Shown: positions 1 to 11,976 of the stretch, in pieces | How the letters are laid out: the number at the start of each line of letters is the position of its first letter | Position numbering within the stretch: position 1 is the first letter of the stretch | NCBI RefSeq assembly: GCF_010093595.1 | Contig: NW_022985451.1 | Location: forward strand, 501,636 to 565,635 | Source: Mytilinidion resinicola | Taxonomy: Eukaryota > Ascomycota > Dothideomycetes > Mytilinidiales > Mytilinidiaceae | Direction: 5' to 3' | Length of the DNA stretch: 64,000 nt | Program-made: the position numbers and the translations under genes | The notes under the pieces: generated by a model | Told to the model about the DNA's origin: nothing | Seen by the model: the letters and a program-made list of their open reading frames with translations, nothing else | Databases searched by the model: none

Positions 1-413
1 CTCATTTTGATCGGCCCTGGGTTTCAAGGCTTCCGATTCCCGGACGAGTTAATGCTTTGGTTCTGGAACTTTTGCTTTTTAGGCAATGATCTCGAGTTAT
101 TGTGGACGCAAGAGTGCAAACGCTGAAGCCGAGTAAGCCTCCCGGGGTACATCATAGGCGCTCGGACAATCCTCCTTCCGACAGACACCAGCTTTACTAA
201 CATATATCATTTTCTCAGATAGTTACAAGCGGCCATTGGGGGGCTTTTCAAGATTCATACTCTTCTAGCTGTAGTGTTTACAGATGAGAATGTTCGAAGT
301 GAAGGTTGTTGTTCATGATCACGTGCCGGACGCCGGAGAAACCATATTCCATCTCCATCTCCAAAAGTCCTCAACAGCATCCATCACATCAACCCATCCA
401 ATCTACCCAAACA
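1..413. other. 5' flank of the mL54 gene, no gene seen
   Basis: No coding region is supported here. The short open frames over 284-500 overlap the start of the next gene in other frames and have no recognisable sequence. The stretch probably holds the promoter and 5' UTR of the downstream mitoribosomal gene. Confidence 0.5.
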
Positions 414-1242
414 ATGATTTGCCAACGGTGCCTACGGGCCTCTTCTCGCCTACGGCCTCCCCATCGCTCTTCGAATATTGCTCCCTCAACCAGTGCTCTT
501 AATCCCGCGCCGCTGCTCCGCATACCTCACCACCCCTTCTCCACCACCAGCCCACAGCAAACACAACCTACACAACCCCAATCCGCCCCTCCACCGGCCG
601 CGACCTCTTCCTCTGCTGCTCAACCCTTCACCACACCCCTAACGCCCTCCCCAGCCGCCGAAGGCACACCCACCAAGCCCGCGCCCGCCGCATCCGTCGT
701 CACGCTTTCCTCCGTGCCAGCAGGAACGCCGCTCAAAGGCCTAAACTTCCTAAAAAACGCGCAGGATCCCGTGGCACTAGAGGATTCCGAGTATCCAAGC
801 TGGTTATGGGATATTCTGAAGAAGCAGGAAACGAAAGGGGATGGGGTCGGCGAGGGAGATCTGTTCTGTATGCTTAACCCTCACTTGACTATCTTAATTC
901 CACGATTAGTACAACGTTCCCTTTAGAATTGGGAGTAGAATATATTTGCTTGGACGAGATGAGAACTGGGGAAGTATGAATGCTAATTATATGCGAATAG
1001 CTAAATCAAAGAAACAACGTCGACTCGCCGCAAAGCGCATGCGCAAGCAGGAACTCCGCGACCCGGACGCGCTGGCGCCTAAGATCCCGATCTACGAGCA
1101 GTCGATTGATTTGCCGGCTGGCAACGGTACGGTGCAGGGAGCGGTGCAGGCCGCGGCTGCGCGCAAGGAGTTGCAGAAGGCGATGCGCGTGAAGCGACGT
1201 GGTACCATTAAGGAGGGCAATTTCTTGAAGACGATGGGCTAG
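414..1242 (+). CDS. MRPL37: mitochondrial large ribosomal subunit protein mL54
   Basis: Two exons, 414-867 and 1001-1242, encode 231 aa. The intron is GTATGC...TAG with a branch-like TGCTAAT just before the acceptor, and phase 1 closes cleanly. Residues 1-35 are Arg/Ser-rich without acidic residues, as in a mitochondrial presequence; 40-100 are Pro/Ala/Ser/Thr low complexity. The core at about 105-138 ([14 protein letters not shown], then EYPSWLW) is the family signature, and the Lys/Arg-rich tail ([16 protein letters not shown]) fits rRNA contact. mL54 is a component of the mitochondrial large ribosomal subunit. The ATG at 414 is chosen over the in-frame ATG at 306 because it places the presequence at the N-terminus. 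The gene symbol follows yeast naming and is inferred. Confidence 0.85.
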
Positions 1243-1770
1243 AGAAGATACCTTTGTTGGGGCTGTGGGTTGGACGAATGTATAAAAGCTGTGTATATGG
1301 ATACTGCTCTTAGCTGAGCAAGAGTTGGAGTATGTGAAGCATGGGAGCTGAAGTGTGTCATATGCGAGAAATGTACTATACTGTTCGCCAAAGCACACCC
1401 GCATGTACGCCTCCTCGTGTCAAAACTTGCGTCAGATCGACCGGAACAAAGTACGAAGGGTGCCTCCCCACAATGCCATGTGCTCGTCTTCTTTTCTTAC
1501 TCGGAAAGCCCTTCGAAGCACTTCTGGCTGGGTATGCCTGTCTCGTTCTCAACCTCCTCAGGTCCAATCTCGCGTCTTTTACTTTTCCATACTTCCTCGG
1601 ACTCGGTTGCCAGTCTCTTTTAGCATCTCAAATCCGCGACACCCCAGATCAAGTTAGCGATATAGGTCAAATTACAGTACATCAAGATGCATAAAGCGGA
1701 GCCACTCCGTGCGATTTCCACTCTCTTTTGCCATGTCATTGTCCAGAGCTTACTTCCGGCCCTCGTCCTG

Positions 1771-1858
1771 GCTGCTTGCCAAGAGTTGCCAGAGGAGAAT
1801 TTTCGCAATTTCATTCTGCCGCCGCCGAGAAGGCAGATTTCCACGATATCGAGCCGCC
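1771..1858. repeat. 85-bp direct repeat, copy A
   Basis: The block begins GCTGCTTGCCAAGAGTTGCC and continues through CTGCCGCCGCCGAGAAGG to a CGAGCC end. It matches the block at 2031-2114 with scattered substitutions and about the same length. No frame is clearly coding in both copies. Confidence 0.7.
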
Positions 1859-2030
1859 CGCACCCTTTCGACGAATAGCTCCACAACCACACCCCGGATC
1901 ACGAATTTGACACCGGGACGTGAATCGCACGGTCTGATAGTATTTTTAAAGAACTTTTGAAGGGACGGGCACCTCGGATCGTTGACATAGAGGCGGGTGT
2001 GCAGGACTCAACACTTATTGAGCTCCTCAC

Positions 2031-2114
2031 GGCTGCCAAGAGTTGCCAGAAGAAGACGTTCGCAACTTTGTTCTGCCGCCGCCGAGAAGGTAGGTTCCCG
2101 CCGTTTCGAGCCTC
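2031..2114. repeat. 85-bp direct repeat, copy B
   Basis: Second copy of the block at 1771, in the same orientation and about 260 bp downstream. It shares GCCAAGAGTTGCCAGA, TTCTGCCGCCGCCGAGAAGG and the TCGAGCC end. Sequence outside the block does not match, so this is a discrete duplicated unit, not a long segmental repeat. Confidence 0.7.
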
Positions 2115-2408
2115 TCTCCACACGCAGAGGAGTCATATCACACATGAACAGCCAGAAGCAGGTGTGTACCAAGAACCAACACCCTCTCCAGGCGTCAGCA
2201 TCACGTATTAAACGGCCACCAGCCCAACTATCTCACGCTATCCACAGGATAAGGGTAACGATATGTAGGTCCTCCACTCCCAGGCCCACCGTTATCTACC
2301 ATCCTCCTTTCCCGTCCTCAATTATCATAAACGCCGCATCGCATAGGTATCTCATCGTTTCTTCGACACATCTACACGCAAGTATCAACAACCCATCGTT
2401 GGTTATGT

Positions 2409-5400
2409 CTACTCTGCCAACACCGATCTCAGCATGGCTAGGAAGCTCGGGTGCATCTTGTCGAGCTCGACGATCGGCGGCTTCTTCGGCTCGCCCGCCG
2501 TTCTCCGGAGCCGCTCTTGCGCGCGCGCTCGTCGCTTGCGTTCAGCCGCGATGGGGTTGGCGATTTCCTCGTCGTCCATGTCGTCTTCGCTGTCGCTCTC
2601 GTAGAAGTCGTCTTCTTCATCGAGTTCGAGGTCTTGGAGGTCGAGCTGAAGGGTTGGGTTAGTATCTGCTCTGCTCCTCAATGGTTGAGAAGCGGGAAGT
2701 CACCTCGTTAAGACCAAAATCACTGCTCTTGAACCCAGCAATCCCACCCATCATACCATCCGTTTCATCGCCTCCGCTAGAAGCCATTTTCTGCCTCGTC
2801 TTGTCCTGATGCCACTTCTTGCGCGCCGTTTGCCATCGGATCAAGGAGTTGATCTCACGGACTGCTAGTTGCTTGTCGATGAGTCCTGAATCCGTGGCAC
2901 CCTGGAATAGCGCGTTCATATCCAGCTTTCCCCCGCCCCCAGGTCCTTTGCGGAGGAACTCGAGGATTCCCTCCAACCAGCCCATGAGCTGGTCAAAGAG
3001 CCCATTATCGTGAATGTGAACCTCGTGTACGAATTTGTAGAAGTCATTCTCGTGGCGTGCGCAAAGGTCGATGAACGATTGCACGGTTTGATTGGGGTCT
3101 GCTGAGACGTCTTGACGTTGGGCGGCTTCGATGGTTTTGATGGTGTCGTCGACGAACATGGCAAAGTCTGTGATGCTGTTGTAAACATTCGCAGATTTGT
3201 AGACGCGGACGAGGGGTTCGTAGAAGATCGAGAACAGGTCGCGGAATAGGTGTAGGGTTGTCGGCTGTTGAGCATTAGTGAATGTGCCATCTTTGTAGCG
3301 GGAAAGGAGTATTTTACCTCTTCGATAATCTGCATCATCATCAACTTATCGCGCTGCCTCATACACAGCTTGAGAAGCTGTTTCAAATGTGCAAACAGCT
3401 CCGCTCCGCTTCGCATCTCCTCGTCAACAAACTTGTCCGCGCTGTTGCTGATGGTGCTAAGCACACTAAAGCTACTCGACTTTCGGCTCATCGAACGGCT
3501 GCGAGTGTTTTCTACTGCGCTGTTCCACGCGACGTAAGCGTTGAAGACTTTGGTTATTTGCTCCGCTGTGAGCTCTGGCGAGATGTGCTCGGAGCGAAGA
3601 ATAGTCACAACAACATCGACGCCTTCCTCTTGCGCCTCAAGCCTGATCGCCTCTTTGATATCCTCATTCGCCTGGGTGAAAGCTTTGATCTTTTCGACGA
3701 GCACAGGATCCTGAATCTTGGTCGAGGCGAGGGTATCGATAGATTTTTGAACAGATCTTACTCCATCGTTGATGGCCATTCCAAACATGCGCTGCATGAG
3801 GGAACGAGCGCCTAAGGGTTGCGCTAGGAAAAGATCTAGAACTCCATTCATGACGGCCGCTGGGTTGGCTATTCGAATGACGTTTTTCAAAAGTGTATAT
3901 GGTACGAGAGAGTGAATCCTCTTCGCTTGAGCAAAGAGCTCTGGCGAGTTGTCCTCGGCAAGGAAAAGATGATACAGAGTGGCAGCGACTCTGAAATTAT
4001 ATCAGTATTGGTGTCTGCCATGAAATTAGAAGACCTACTCTATTCGAAGCCATTCGGCAAACTTCTGATACTCAGGTTTGAGTCCTGCTATCGTGTTTTT
4101 CTCGCGGATTTCCCGGAACAAGTGTGACAAACCATCTATACCAAATTAGTGTACGCTCGATTGATTTGAAGGTCACCACACTCACTGCGTTCTACAATGT
4201 CTCGCCGGAACTTCTCCATATGAACATCTAGCTCCGCTGCTCGCTTTCTAGCAATCTCGTAGAACTGCCTCTGTTCTTCCATGCGCTTCTCATCCATCTC
4301 CTTCCGCCTCTCGATATCCTCCAGTTCTTCCTCGTTGAGTTCGATCGGATTTCCGGTCAAGAACTCTACCATTGCGCTAGACTGAGAGATGATTTCGTTT
4401 TGCAGAAAGGTGCGTAAGAAAGCTCGGAGAGACACTCGTTGCTCTTCTCGGTACAGAACTCGTGGCTCTTTGAAAGCAACATTATCAACAGATCTTCGTG
4501 GGGATTTGCCGCTTCTCAAAGAGGAAGTGGATGCGTTCCGACGGTGGTTACTAAATATGTAGCTTCGTAAGCCACCGCCATTGTTTCCTGTATCATAAGG
4601 TTCTGGGGCTTCTTGCGTTGATCCTGAGGAAATGGAGTCTGCATCATCATCTGCGTCTGATCGCAACAACGAGTTCTTCTTGTTCTTCCTTGGGAGAGGA
4701 GACAAGACCTTTCCAGGTAGCTCTAGTCGTATTCGTTTGTGGACTTGTACGAAATCAGCATAACGGCGACCAACATAGATCTCTGGTTGCCCGGCTTTTT
4801 TGACTCGTAGGAGGTATTCCTGCCATTGAATTAGCGATTTCCGACTCCAATGCGTCCACAAGATTGGTAGACCTGTCGTTACTTACTGCATGTGTATGGT
4901 ATCGAAGGTGCTTTTTGACAGACATGGTTCGCACTCCTGCTACGTTGACGTCCCAGCCATTTATTTCATGGCCGCTAGGAACATTGACGACAAGGCCATT
5001 CTCACTGGCGCCTCGCTCCACAACCTCAAGCTCCGAAAACCGGATACGCTCCTCATATCCTGAGGCTGTGGGTATGCCAGACACCATCATCAGTTCCACC
5101 AGCTTCTCAGCCTTCCCGGCCAGCTTTTTCCGCTTTGTTTCCTCTAACCGATCTTCCGAAGACGAGATGTGCTTGTTCGCAAATGATTCTAGGAACTAGA
5201 ACATTGCAATAGCTCCGTTAGTAGCCATTCTTGTGCTTTGTCCAGTCGCATAACCTACAACTTGCAGCTTGTCCTGCCAAAATTCCTTCTCCTTGGCCTT
5301 GTTGAGAAACGGAAAGTTTCGAACATGGTGCACGAAGATATAGCGGAGGATAGGCAGTTCGGAATCTTCTGGGGGGACCTCTCCGGCGTCTGAGCGGAAC

Positions 5401-5776
5401 GGGGCGCCAAATCGCTGGAGCGCGGTGGGTGAGTTGAGCTCTGAAATCTCGTAGTTTGTTTGTTTTGAAAGTAACTGTCGCTTTAGATCTACGAATCATG
5501 GTTACTATTTGTTTTCCTGCAAGTCGGTTACTGCGACTCACAATGTTCCTGCTTCCCGGTAAGAATGGAACCCTCCGGCGGCACAGTGTTTGTAGATAGC
5601 TTCGAGAAATTCGAGGTGCCTGCTCTGGCTGGTACCGGCCTTTTGACTTTCGATGGGTCTGGCGTCCCGGAACTCTGAAGGGGCGGGACGGTATCCATTG
5701 TGGTTGGCTCAACTGCGCCGTTTAGCTTGAGGGCCGGAGTTTGACGCTGCGGGGAGGTGTGGTCGATGGCCACCAT
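2409..5776 (-). CDS. PXB-PX-DUF3818 phosphoinositide-binding protein (yeast Ypr097w/Lec1 family)
   Basis: Eight exons on the minus strand: 5776-5542, 5488-5259, 5195-4887, 4819-4186, 4135-4039, 3990-3318, 3264-2704 and 2645-2409. They encode 991 aa and every junction is GT-AG in phase. Residues about 75-160 form the PXB domain (QEHYLKRQLLS, then ALQRFGAPFRS and LPILRYIFVHHVRN). A PX domain follows at about 190-300, with the basic RRYADF motif used in PI3P binding. A short coiled coil (EELEDIERRKEMDEKRMEEQ) precedes the long helical DUF3818 region. The C-terminus is acidic, then basic (about 915-990). Yeast Lec1 is linked to lipid-droplet and ergosterol distribution; the same role here is inference. 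The last intron carries a perfect TACTAAC branch site. Confidence 0.85.
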
Positions 5777-7077
5777 GCTGTATCTTCGCGGCGCTGTGCA
5801 GGTTGGCCGGGACGGCGATGGAGGCGTAGATAGGGTCTAGGGGAAGCGTGAGGTATCGACGCGTGTCAATGGCGAGTAGCAGCGAAGGCGTTGCTCGTCT
5901 ATCCCCCTGAGCAGCCGAGAGGTAGTGAAATAGGCCAGGAAGCAGTGCGAATGGTGGGACGAACCCGAAGCGGCAGAAGGTCAAGTCAGCCGCACAAAGC
6001 CTGAGTGTCGCGGCCGGGATGTGAGTAAGAGGGCAGCTGCAGCCGTCAGCTTTTGGGGGTGTGGAGGGGACCGTAGAGAGGCCATGTGCACCTGGGCAGA
6101 TGGTCGACTTCTTGAAGATTGAGGCTGTGCCAAGGCCTGCTCCGTCACCGGGGAATGGCGCAGCTGGATCGCGGATGACGCTCGGGCTGCTCTAGGGCTG
6201 AGGTTGTCAATAATGTGACAAAGCGCGTCCCAGCACAAAAGAAGGAAGCCGCCCTGAATATCCACTGCAATCCTCACGGCAAATACGGCATGGCCAGGGT
6301 TCAAAAGGACGGTGCTGCCGTCAGAGGGCTCACCGGCGCCGCCGCAACGGGGGCTCTCAACTGGGAAGTGATGCGAAGTTGCATCTTGGAATCAGCCCCG
6401 CAGCAAAGCTTGGCCTATACCCCACCATGGACCTATGGACTACTATTCTAGGCTGCCCAGACAAGCTTGGCTGAAGTTGAATACAAGGGGCAATTCAAAG
6501 CTGTCTGGGGTGGCCCTGAGAGCTATCAGACTTGCCAGAATGGTGGCTTTACAGTTCGAGGACCTCAAGCGGTGCCAGGCAAGTGTGCACAGTCCTAGGT
6601 GTCTCTTAGCATAGGCAATGTGGAATAACTTCCCTGCAATAAGGCTGGGCGAATACGCCCGACGTTCATAATCAGTCAAGCCGCACATCATAGAAGAAGA
6701 GCATGTGTCAATTTTCTCAATTCCCTCAATTCCCTACGGTTTTATCTAGCTGCCCGAGAAGCAAATGCCCGAGGAGCAAATAGTTGTCCGCAAACGGAGA
6801 ACCAGAAAGGGAAGAAAGCATACGAAAGGCCGAAGATGGCACGATGGCCTCTCAGCATTCCGAAGCTCAAAATTGGATAAACCCAGCCCCCAAATATTCT
6901 TACAAAGTGCAAGCCAGATATGAGCAAGCTCATTCCAAACTCTCATCATATGCAACCCAACACGACATGGCCCACGCGCCTGGAAAAGACCGCCTGGAAA
7001 GGACAGCATCACGCAAACCAGCTATCCTGAAAGTGCATCGAAGACAGCCAGAACATGTCAAGCCTGTGTACACAGAG
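5777..7077. other. intergenic region, no supported gene
   Basis: The region lies upstream of the PXB-PX gene and downstream of the Ars2 gene. Open frames of 60-107 codons occur on both strands but none has splicing, domain or compositional support. The 186-codon plus-strand frame at 6784-7344 runs into the antisense of the Ars2 last exon and looks fortuitous. Confidence 0.5.
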
Positions 7078-9959
7078 CTAGTAGTTGAGCTCAGCGCTGC
7101 TTCCACCAACAGCATCGAGGTCCTCATAGCTCCGCAACTTACGCTCCGGGATCACATCGCGCGATTGGAACGTGCCAGGACCACCTTCCAGATTCCGGCC
7201 GCTGCTAGGACGACCCCCGCTTCCTCGCGGAGGCGTCAAACGACCAGAGTTCCAGCGCTGATTACGGCCGTCTCGCTGCTGTCGCTCGTATGGGCCCGGC
7301 GCCCGATTGTTGAATCTATTGCCGCCGTTTCGTCGAGGTCCTGACTGGTGTCGATCGTCATCCCCCATGCCGTTCCAGCTGCTCATGTTCATGCCTCCAG
7401 GGTTCATGAATCCTTGTATGCCCATGGAGCCTGGGAAGCCGTTGCCAACGCCACCCGGGATGAAGGGCATGGTGGAGAGGTTGAATCCGCGCGGCGTGCC
7501 GGCAGTGAGATGATTGTTCATGGGGAAATGTCCGTTGCTGTTGGCATCACTACGCGAAGGTGCGATGTGCGCAGGGTCCAACACGTAGACATTCACCAAG
7601 TTCACCTAGCACCTATTAGTTAGTACTTCTGAGCATAACGAATCCAAAATGTTTGCTTACATCTTGCTGCATCTTTTCGAACCACTCTGGGTGGCGCTTC
7701 TCAACATGCTTTCGCCAGAAAGCCCTGCCTTTGAAGAGCTTCGTGCATTCTGGCACCTTGCAGCGCCATTTGGACTCGTCTTCTTGCCTCACGTGCTTGG
7801 TGAGCTCGTCCTCGACGGCCTCTTCCAGTGGCTTACCACCCAGCTTCTTGATATCCACGCTATCTGGCTCGAGGATTTGGAGCAGCTTGTCTTCGTATGT
7901 CTTGACCCAATTGTAAGCTCGCTGGAGCTGCTGTTGAGTCTTGACACCAAGCTGGGGGGTCTTCTTCTGCTCAACTGGCGACAAGGCCATTTCGGCGTCT
8001 GCGCTTGACTCCTGCTTCTTGTACGGAAACGGGACACCCTCTGCTGTAGCCTTTGCAGTTGCTTTCGCCGCGGTGGTCAGACTGGACCGAGGTCGACGAA
8101 GATGGCCTCCAGGACATTTGCGAGTAAGCTCGTGAACAGAGTCACTCTCGAAGACGCAAAAGAAACAGAAGTTGAACACGCGACGAAGATATTCAATCAG
8201 AAGATCAAGCTTCTTCTTCTTGGCAAGCAGCTCCTCGTCGTCGACCTCGTCTTCATAAGCTCCTTCTTCATCTTCGTCATCCATGGTGGCATCCTCTCCT
8301 TCCTCCAATTCTTCCTCCACCTTCACTTTCTTGGCAGGGGCATTGACCGGAGGTTGTAGCCAGCCCTTAGTACGAAGCTCATCCACACGTTGTTCGATCT
8401 TGCCGACGCCATCGTATTCAGGTCCAAGTTCGGCATCCATCTTAGCAACCAATCGCTCGGCTAACTGTAGATCTCGCTCTATTCTCTCGGGTGCAGAGAA
8501 GAGGTCCCAAAGAGCCTTCTTTCGCGGGACCTGGGGTGGTTCGTGAATTCCGACATGGCAGGTAAAGTTCCCACGCTCTTCATCCATGATGGTCTTGCCG
8601 TTGATTGCAGCGAGCGCCTTACTAGCAGTGCCCACGGGTGCGGAGGACTCCGACTCAAGCTTGATACCATTGTCTTCGAGTTCTTCAGCGTCGCGGCCAT
8701 CGCCCCGGTCCTCTTCCATTGGCTCATCCTCTTCAGGATTCAAGATTACCCAACCAATTCGATGGCATTTCTTGAGGGGATTAGGGTCGCTCAGACTGAG
8801 CCACTTGAAACCACCTGGACCTTCATCGAGGTGCTCTTTGCAGAAGGCCTCCATCTTGTCGCGACTAACTGAAGGAGATATGGTCTTTATGAGAAGCGTT
8901 GGCTGGTTGAGGGCGTTTTCGTCGCGAAGATCGCCACCTCTTGAGGGCAGGAGATCTCCAACACCGAGGACCTCATTAGCCGCAGTGGTCTCACCCTCCT
9001 CTTTCTCGACAAGACCGCCGGCGCCGTTGCTCTCGTTCTTGTAGATTCCCTCAAGAGTGAATTCGTCGAAAACACCCGAATCCAAATCCACTTCCCATTG
9101 CGCATATGCGGCTTGACGAAATTCTGCCAGCTTTGCGCGGAATTTGGCCTTGCACTCAGGGTCGTAGCGTTCCCTGAACCACTCCTCATTCTTGTGGAGA
9201 CGAACAAAAGTGCGGGCCATCTGAATTTGCAGCTGTTCCTTGTACTCGTCGTACGCGATCTGGATCTGCTCCCGCTCCTTCCCTCGCTCCTCCCGAGCCT
9301 CTTTTTCACCCTTCAACACGGGCTTTCTGCCACCATTCTTCGCGCGCTCTTTCTCCTCCTTCATGAGCTGTTCCATGCGCCACCACTCCGCGAAGTAATT
9401 GAATCCAACTTGGAACTCGAGGGTCATCGGGTTCGGGACGGGGTTCGTCGTGAGCGTAGGCGTGAACGGTGACTCTTGGCCGGGGACGTATCTGTCGATT
9501 GTCGGCGGGACGGCGTGGGGCGATGAGCGGCGTCGACGAGGATGGTGTTCGCGCTCGTCGCGACCTCCTCCAGGGTAATAGTCATCCCGATCTCGTGAAG
9601 GCTGGTATCGGTCGATTGGTTGCGGAGATCTTGATCGTCCACGGCTGCCGCGAGGTCGGCGATCATTGCCTGCTGAAGAAGATAAGAGTGAGTACGAGTC
9701 TGAAAGAAGAGGGGACGAGTTGAGTCTGAAATGATGGAAACGAGTGGGATCGGATGTGGAGTAGGGAGGGTCACGTTCATGGATACTGGAGAGTAGGACG
9801 ACGTGTAGGCGAGCATGATAACGAGTATCGAGAATGTCTTTTCTTACCAGGCGAACGGCGGCGGTACGAGTCGACACCGGCTTCACGGTTGCTAAAGATG
9901 GATTGAATCAGCAGGATACGTTGTCCTGACTTTCAAACGACATACGGGTATGAATCCAT
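7078..9959 (-). CDS. Ars2/SERRATE family RNA-processing factor
   Basis: Four exons on the minus strand, 9959-9946, 9891-9848, 9669-7661 and 7605-7078, encode 864 aa. The first coding exon is only 14 bp. Residues 20-85 are RS/RD-rich. The diagnostic SERRATE/Ars2 block FQVGFNYFAEWWR lies at about 105-118, followed by a charged helical stretch, a central EYLRRVFNFCFFC block and a C2H2 zinc finger near 660-683 (CxxxxC...HVEKRH). The C-terminus is Gly/Asn/Arg-rich. Ars2 proteins act in the nucleus linking the cap-binding complex to RNA export, 3' processing and small-RNA or exosome pathways. Length and domain order fit the family. No symbol is assigned because fungal naming is inconsistent. Confidence 0.87.
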
Positions 9960-10866
9960 GGCTGGCTTTCGCTGCTCAAAGAGAGGCAGGGCTCTTTAAC
10001 ATGCGCCGAAGAATGATCGTGCTATCGATGGAGGTAGATGCTGAACCTGTGTCGGATTGCTGATTAGCACGAGAGAACCCCCGGCTAGACAAGCAATTAT
10101 AGCTGTCTCGGCGCACGGGCGGCATGCGATTGCGACGGCAGGCGGTAGGCGGTAGGGCGACGGCGATGGCGACAATCGTCCGGGAGACTGTTTGCCATGA
10201 CGGCGCGTTAGAGAAGGTCGTCATAATAACGGATAAGGGACGTGACGAGGGGTAAGCGGGCGGGCTAGTTAAGTGAAGACGATAAGAGGACGTCGGCCGC
10301 TTAGCGGTGGCATTCGCAGCGACATAAGTGTCCGCAGTAGGTGATGGGGAAGAGAAGAAGCTGGGAGGGGGCGGCATGAATCCGCGAACAAGGGCAAGGG
10401 CAGCGTAAGGTAGGGCTTGTACGGGGCGGGAGACGAACAATAAGGTGGAGGCCTAACAAGTATTGTCTGCACTCACGAGGACGTGCTGGTGGCCTGGCCT
10501 GACGAGAGTCCAGGTTGGTGTTGAGGTTTGGAAGGCGGCTGGACGAGCTGGAGCTGATGAGGCTGTTGCGCGGCAGCCACGCTCGGCCCGGCTTGGCGCG
10601 GGGGCTTGGCGCTCGGTTTATCCGTTCCCGTGACTCTGGCGAGCGAGCGCGTCACGGCAGGTCGGACCACCAGGCGATGAGGAGACAAGACAACCTTGAC
10701 AAAGAGCAACCTTGGAAGACATAAAAGAGCGGGTGTCTGCTGAAGTGCAGTCTTATTGCTGATTCACTTAATCTTATACAATCTTAGCTCAAAACACTAC
10801 AAGCCTATTATCTGTTCTTGCGCAGGTACCCGAAAAGCGTCTAAGAACACCCACCGCGTTTGCATC
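9960..10866. other. divergent promoter region of the Ars2 and TspO genes
   Basis: About 0.9 kb separates two divergently transcribed genes. The 154-codon minus frame at 9976-10440 and its neighbours have no family resemblance and strongly skewed composition. I regard the stretch as promoters and 5' leaders. Confidence 0.5.
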
Positions 10867-11701
10867 ATGACATCCTACGTGCCGTCCCTGACGCTGCCGG
10901 CCTTCATCTTCGAGCACCCAGCTGCGTCAATCTTGCTGCCGGTAGCTCTGGGCACTGGCATTGGCTTCTCGACCCGCCGTATGTTGTTCTGCCTGCAAGT
11001 TTAAATATTAACTGATGCATGGTGATCCAGCGGACAAGAAGCATCATGAGCACCTCGCTCTGAAACAGCCGCCATACGACCCTCCTCCGCAGGTGTTCGG
11101 CCCGGTATGGACGGCGTTGTATGCCACCATGGGCTACACGGCCTACCGCGCGTGGAACGCTGGCATCGCCTCGTTTGACCCTAACAAGTTGCTCCTCGCC
11201 AAGGTTCGTAGTTTGCTTCTCTCTATTCACTCAGCTTTATTTGGGGTCACGCGTCGAGGCCAAACTCGTCCTACTGCTGTCAGCTTGAACTGGAGGACAG
11301 ATGCCTCTCGTTTGCTTTCTTGCTTCATGTTCGAGATTCGACCAATGCTGATACCTCTCAGCAAGGAGCCACCCTCTACACAATCCAACTCGGCTTGAAT
11401 CTACTATGGATGCCTCTGTTCTTCGGCCTCCGTCGCCCAATTGAAGCCACCGTCGATATCGTTGCTCTCACGGGCGTTACTGGCTACCTGGCCTACGTCT
11501 GGGGCCAGGTCGACCCCGTGTGTGGCTGGCTGCTCGCGCCCTATCTAGGATGGCTTGGATTTGCCACCTACCTCAGTGTAAGCCTAATGCTCTGGTTAAG
11601 GTGGTTGTCTTTACAGTACTGACGTTCTCGTGCAGGCTGGCTGTGGCTATCTGAACAACTGGGATTTCAAGGGCATGTACAGCGAGCCGAAGACCGAGTA
11701 G
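10867..11701 (+). CDS. TspO/MBR family membrane protein (translocator protein)
   Basis: Four exons, 10867-10978, 11031-11203, 11362-11577 and 11636-11701, encode 188 aa in phase. After a short N-terminal helix comes the family motif region KQPPYDPPPQVFGPVW, then GYTAYRAW, NLLWMPLFFG, VALTGVTGYLAYVWG and PYLGWLGFATYL, giving the usual five hydrophobic segments. The tail ends CGYLNNWDFKG. TspO proteins bind tetrapyrroles and sterols in mitochondrial outer or bacterial outer membranes; the location here is inferred. The length is typical of the family. The unspliced open frames are short because each intron contains stops. Confidence 0.88.
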
Positions 11702-11976
11702 AGTGATGGAGAGGATATGCACTGGTTGTTGAAGGACTTGTAAAGTATTGCCACAGTGTCATAAGGTAATCTGATTTCGTCATTCGTCTAGGCTAGCAAA
11801 ATATCAAAGTTGCCATCAATCGACCACTTTCATCCTGGGTTCTGTCTAGGGGTTGGACACATAACCGAAGCACACTTCCCGGTGGTGAACGACCGTGAAT
11901 AGACTAACAGCCGGCTCAAGCGAACGACGTCGCGAGTGGCATCCCTCGCCCTCGAAATCCATAGTCGCCCCAACCC

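Larger units (their letters stand above)
1243..2408. other. intergenic region with a duplicated block
   Basis: This 1.17 kb lies between the 3' ends of two converging genes. The open frames are short and overlap in several frames on both strands, with no recognisable family. The notable content is the pair of 85-bp blocks listed separately at 1771 and 2031. Confidence 0.5.

Noticed and set aside
306..413. Upstream in-frame ATG extending mL54 by 36 residues
   Set aside because: The extension would precede the Arg-rich mitochondrial presequence that starts at 414.
6784..7344. 186-codon plus-strand frame
   Set aside because: Its second half is antisense to the Ars2 last exon and its first half has no recognisable sequence.
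9976..10440. 154-codon minus-strand frame upstream of Ars2
   Set aside because: No family resemblance and it lies in the divergent promoter region; more likely leader sequence.
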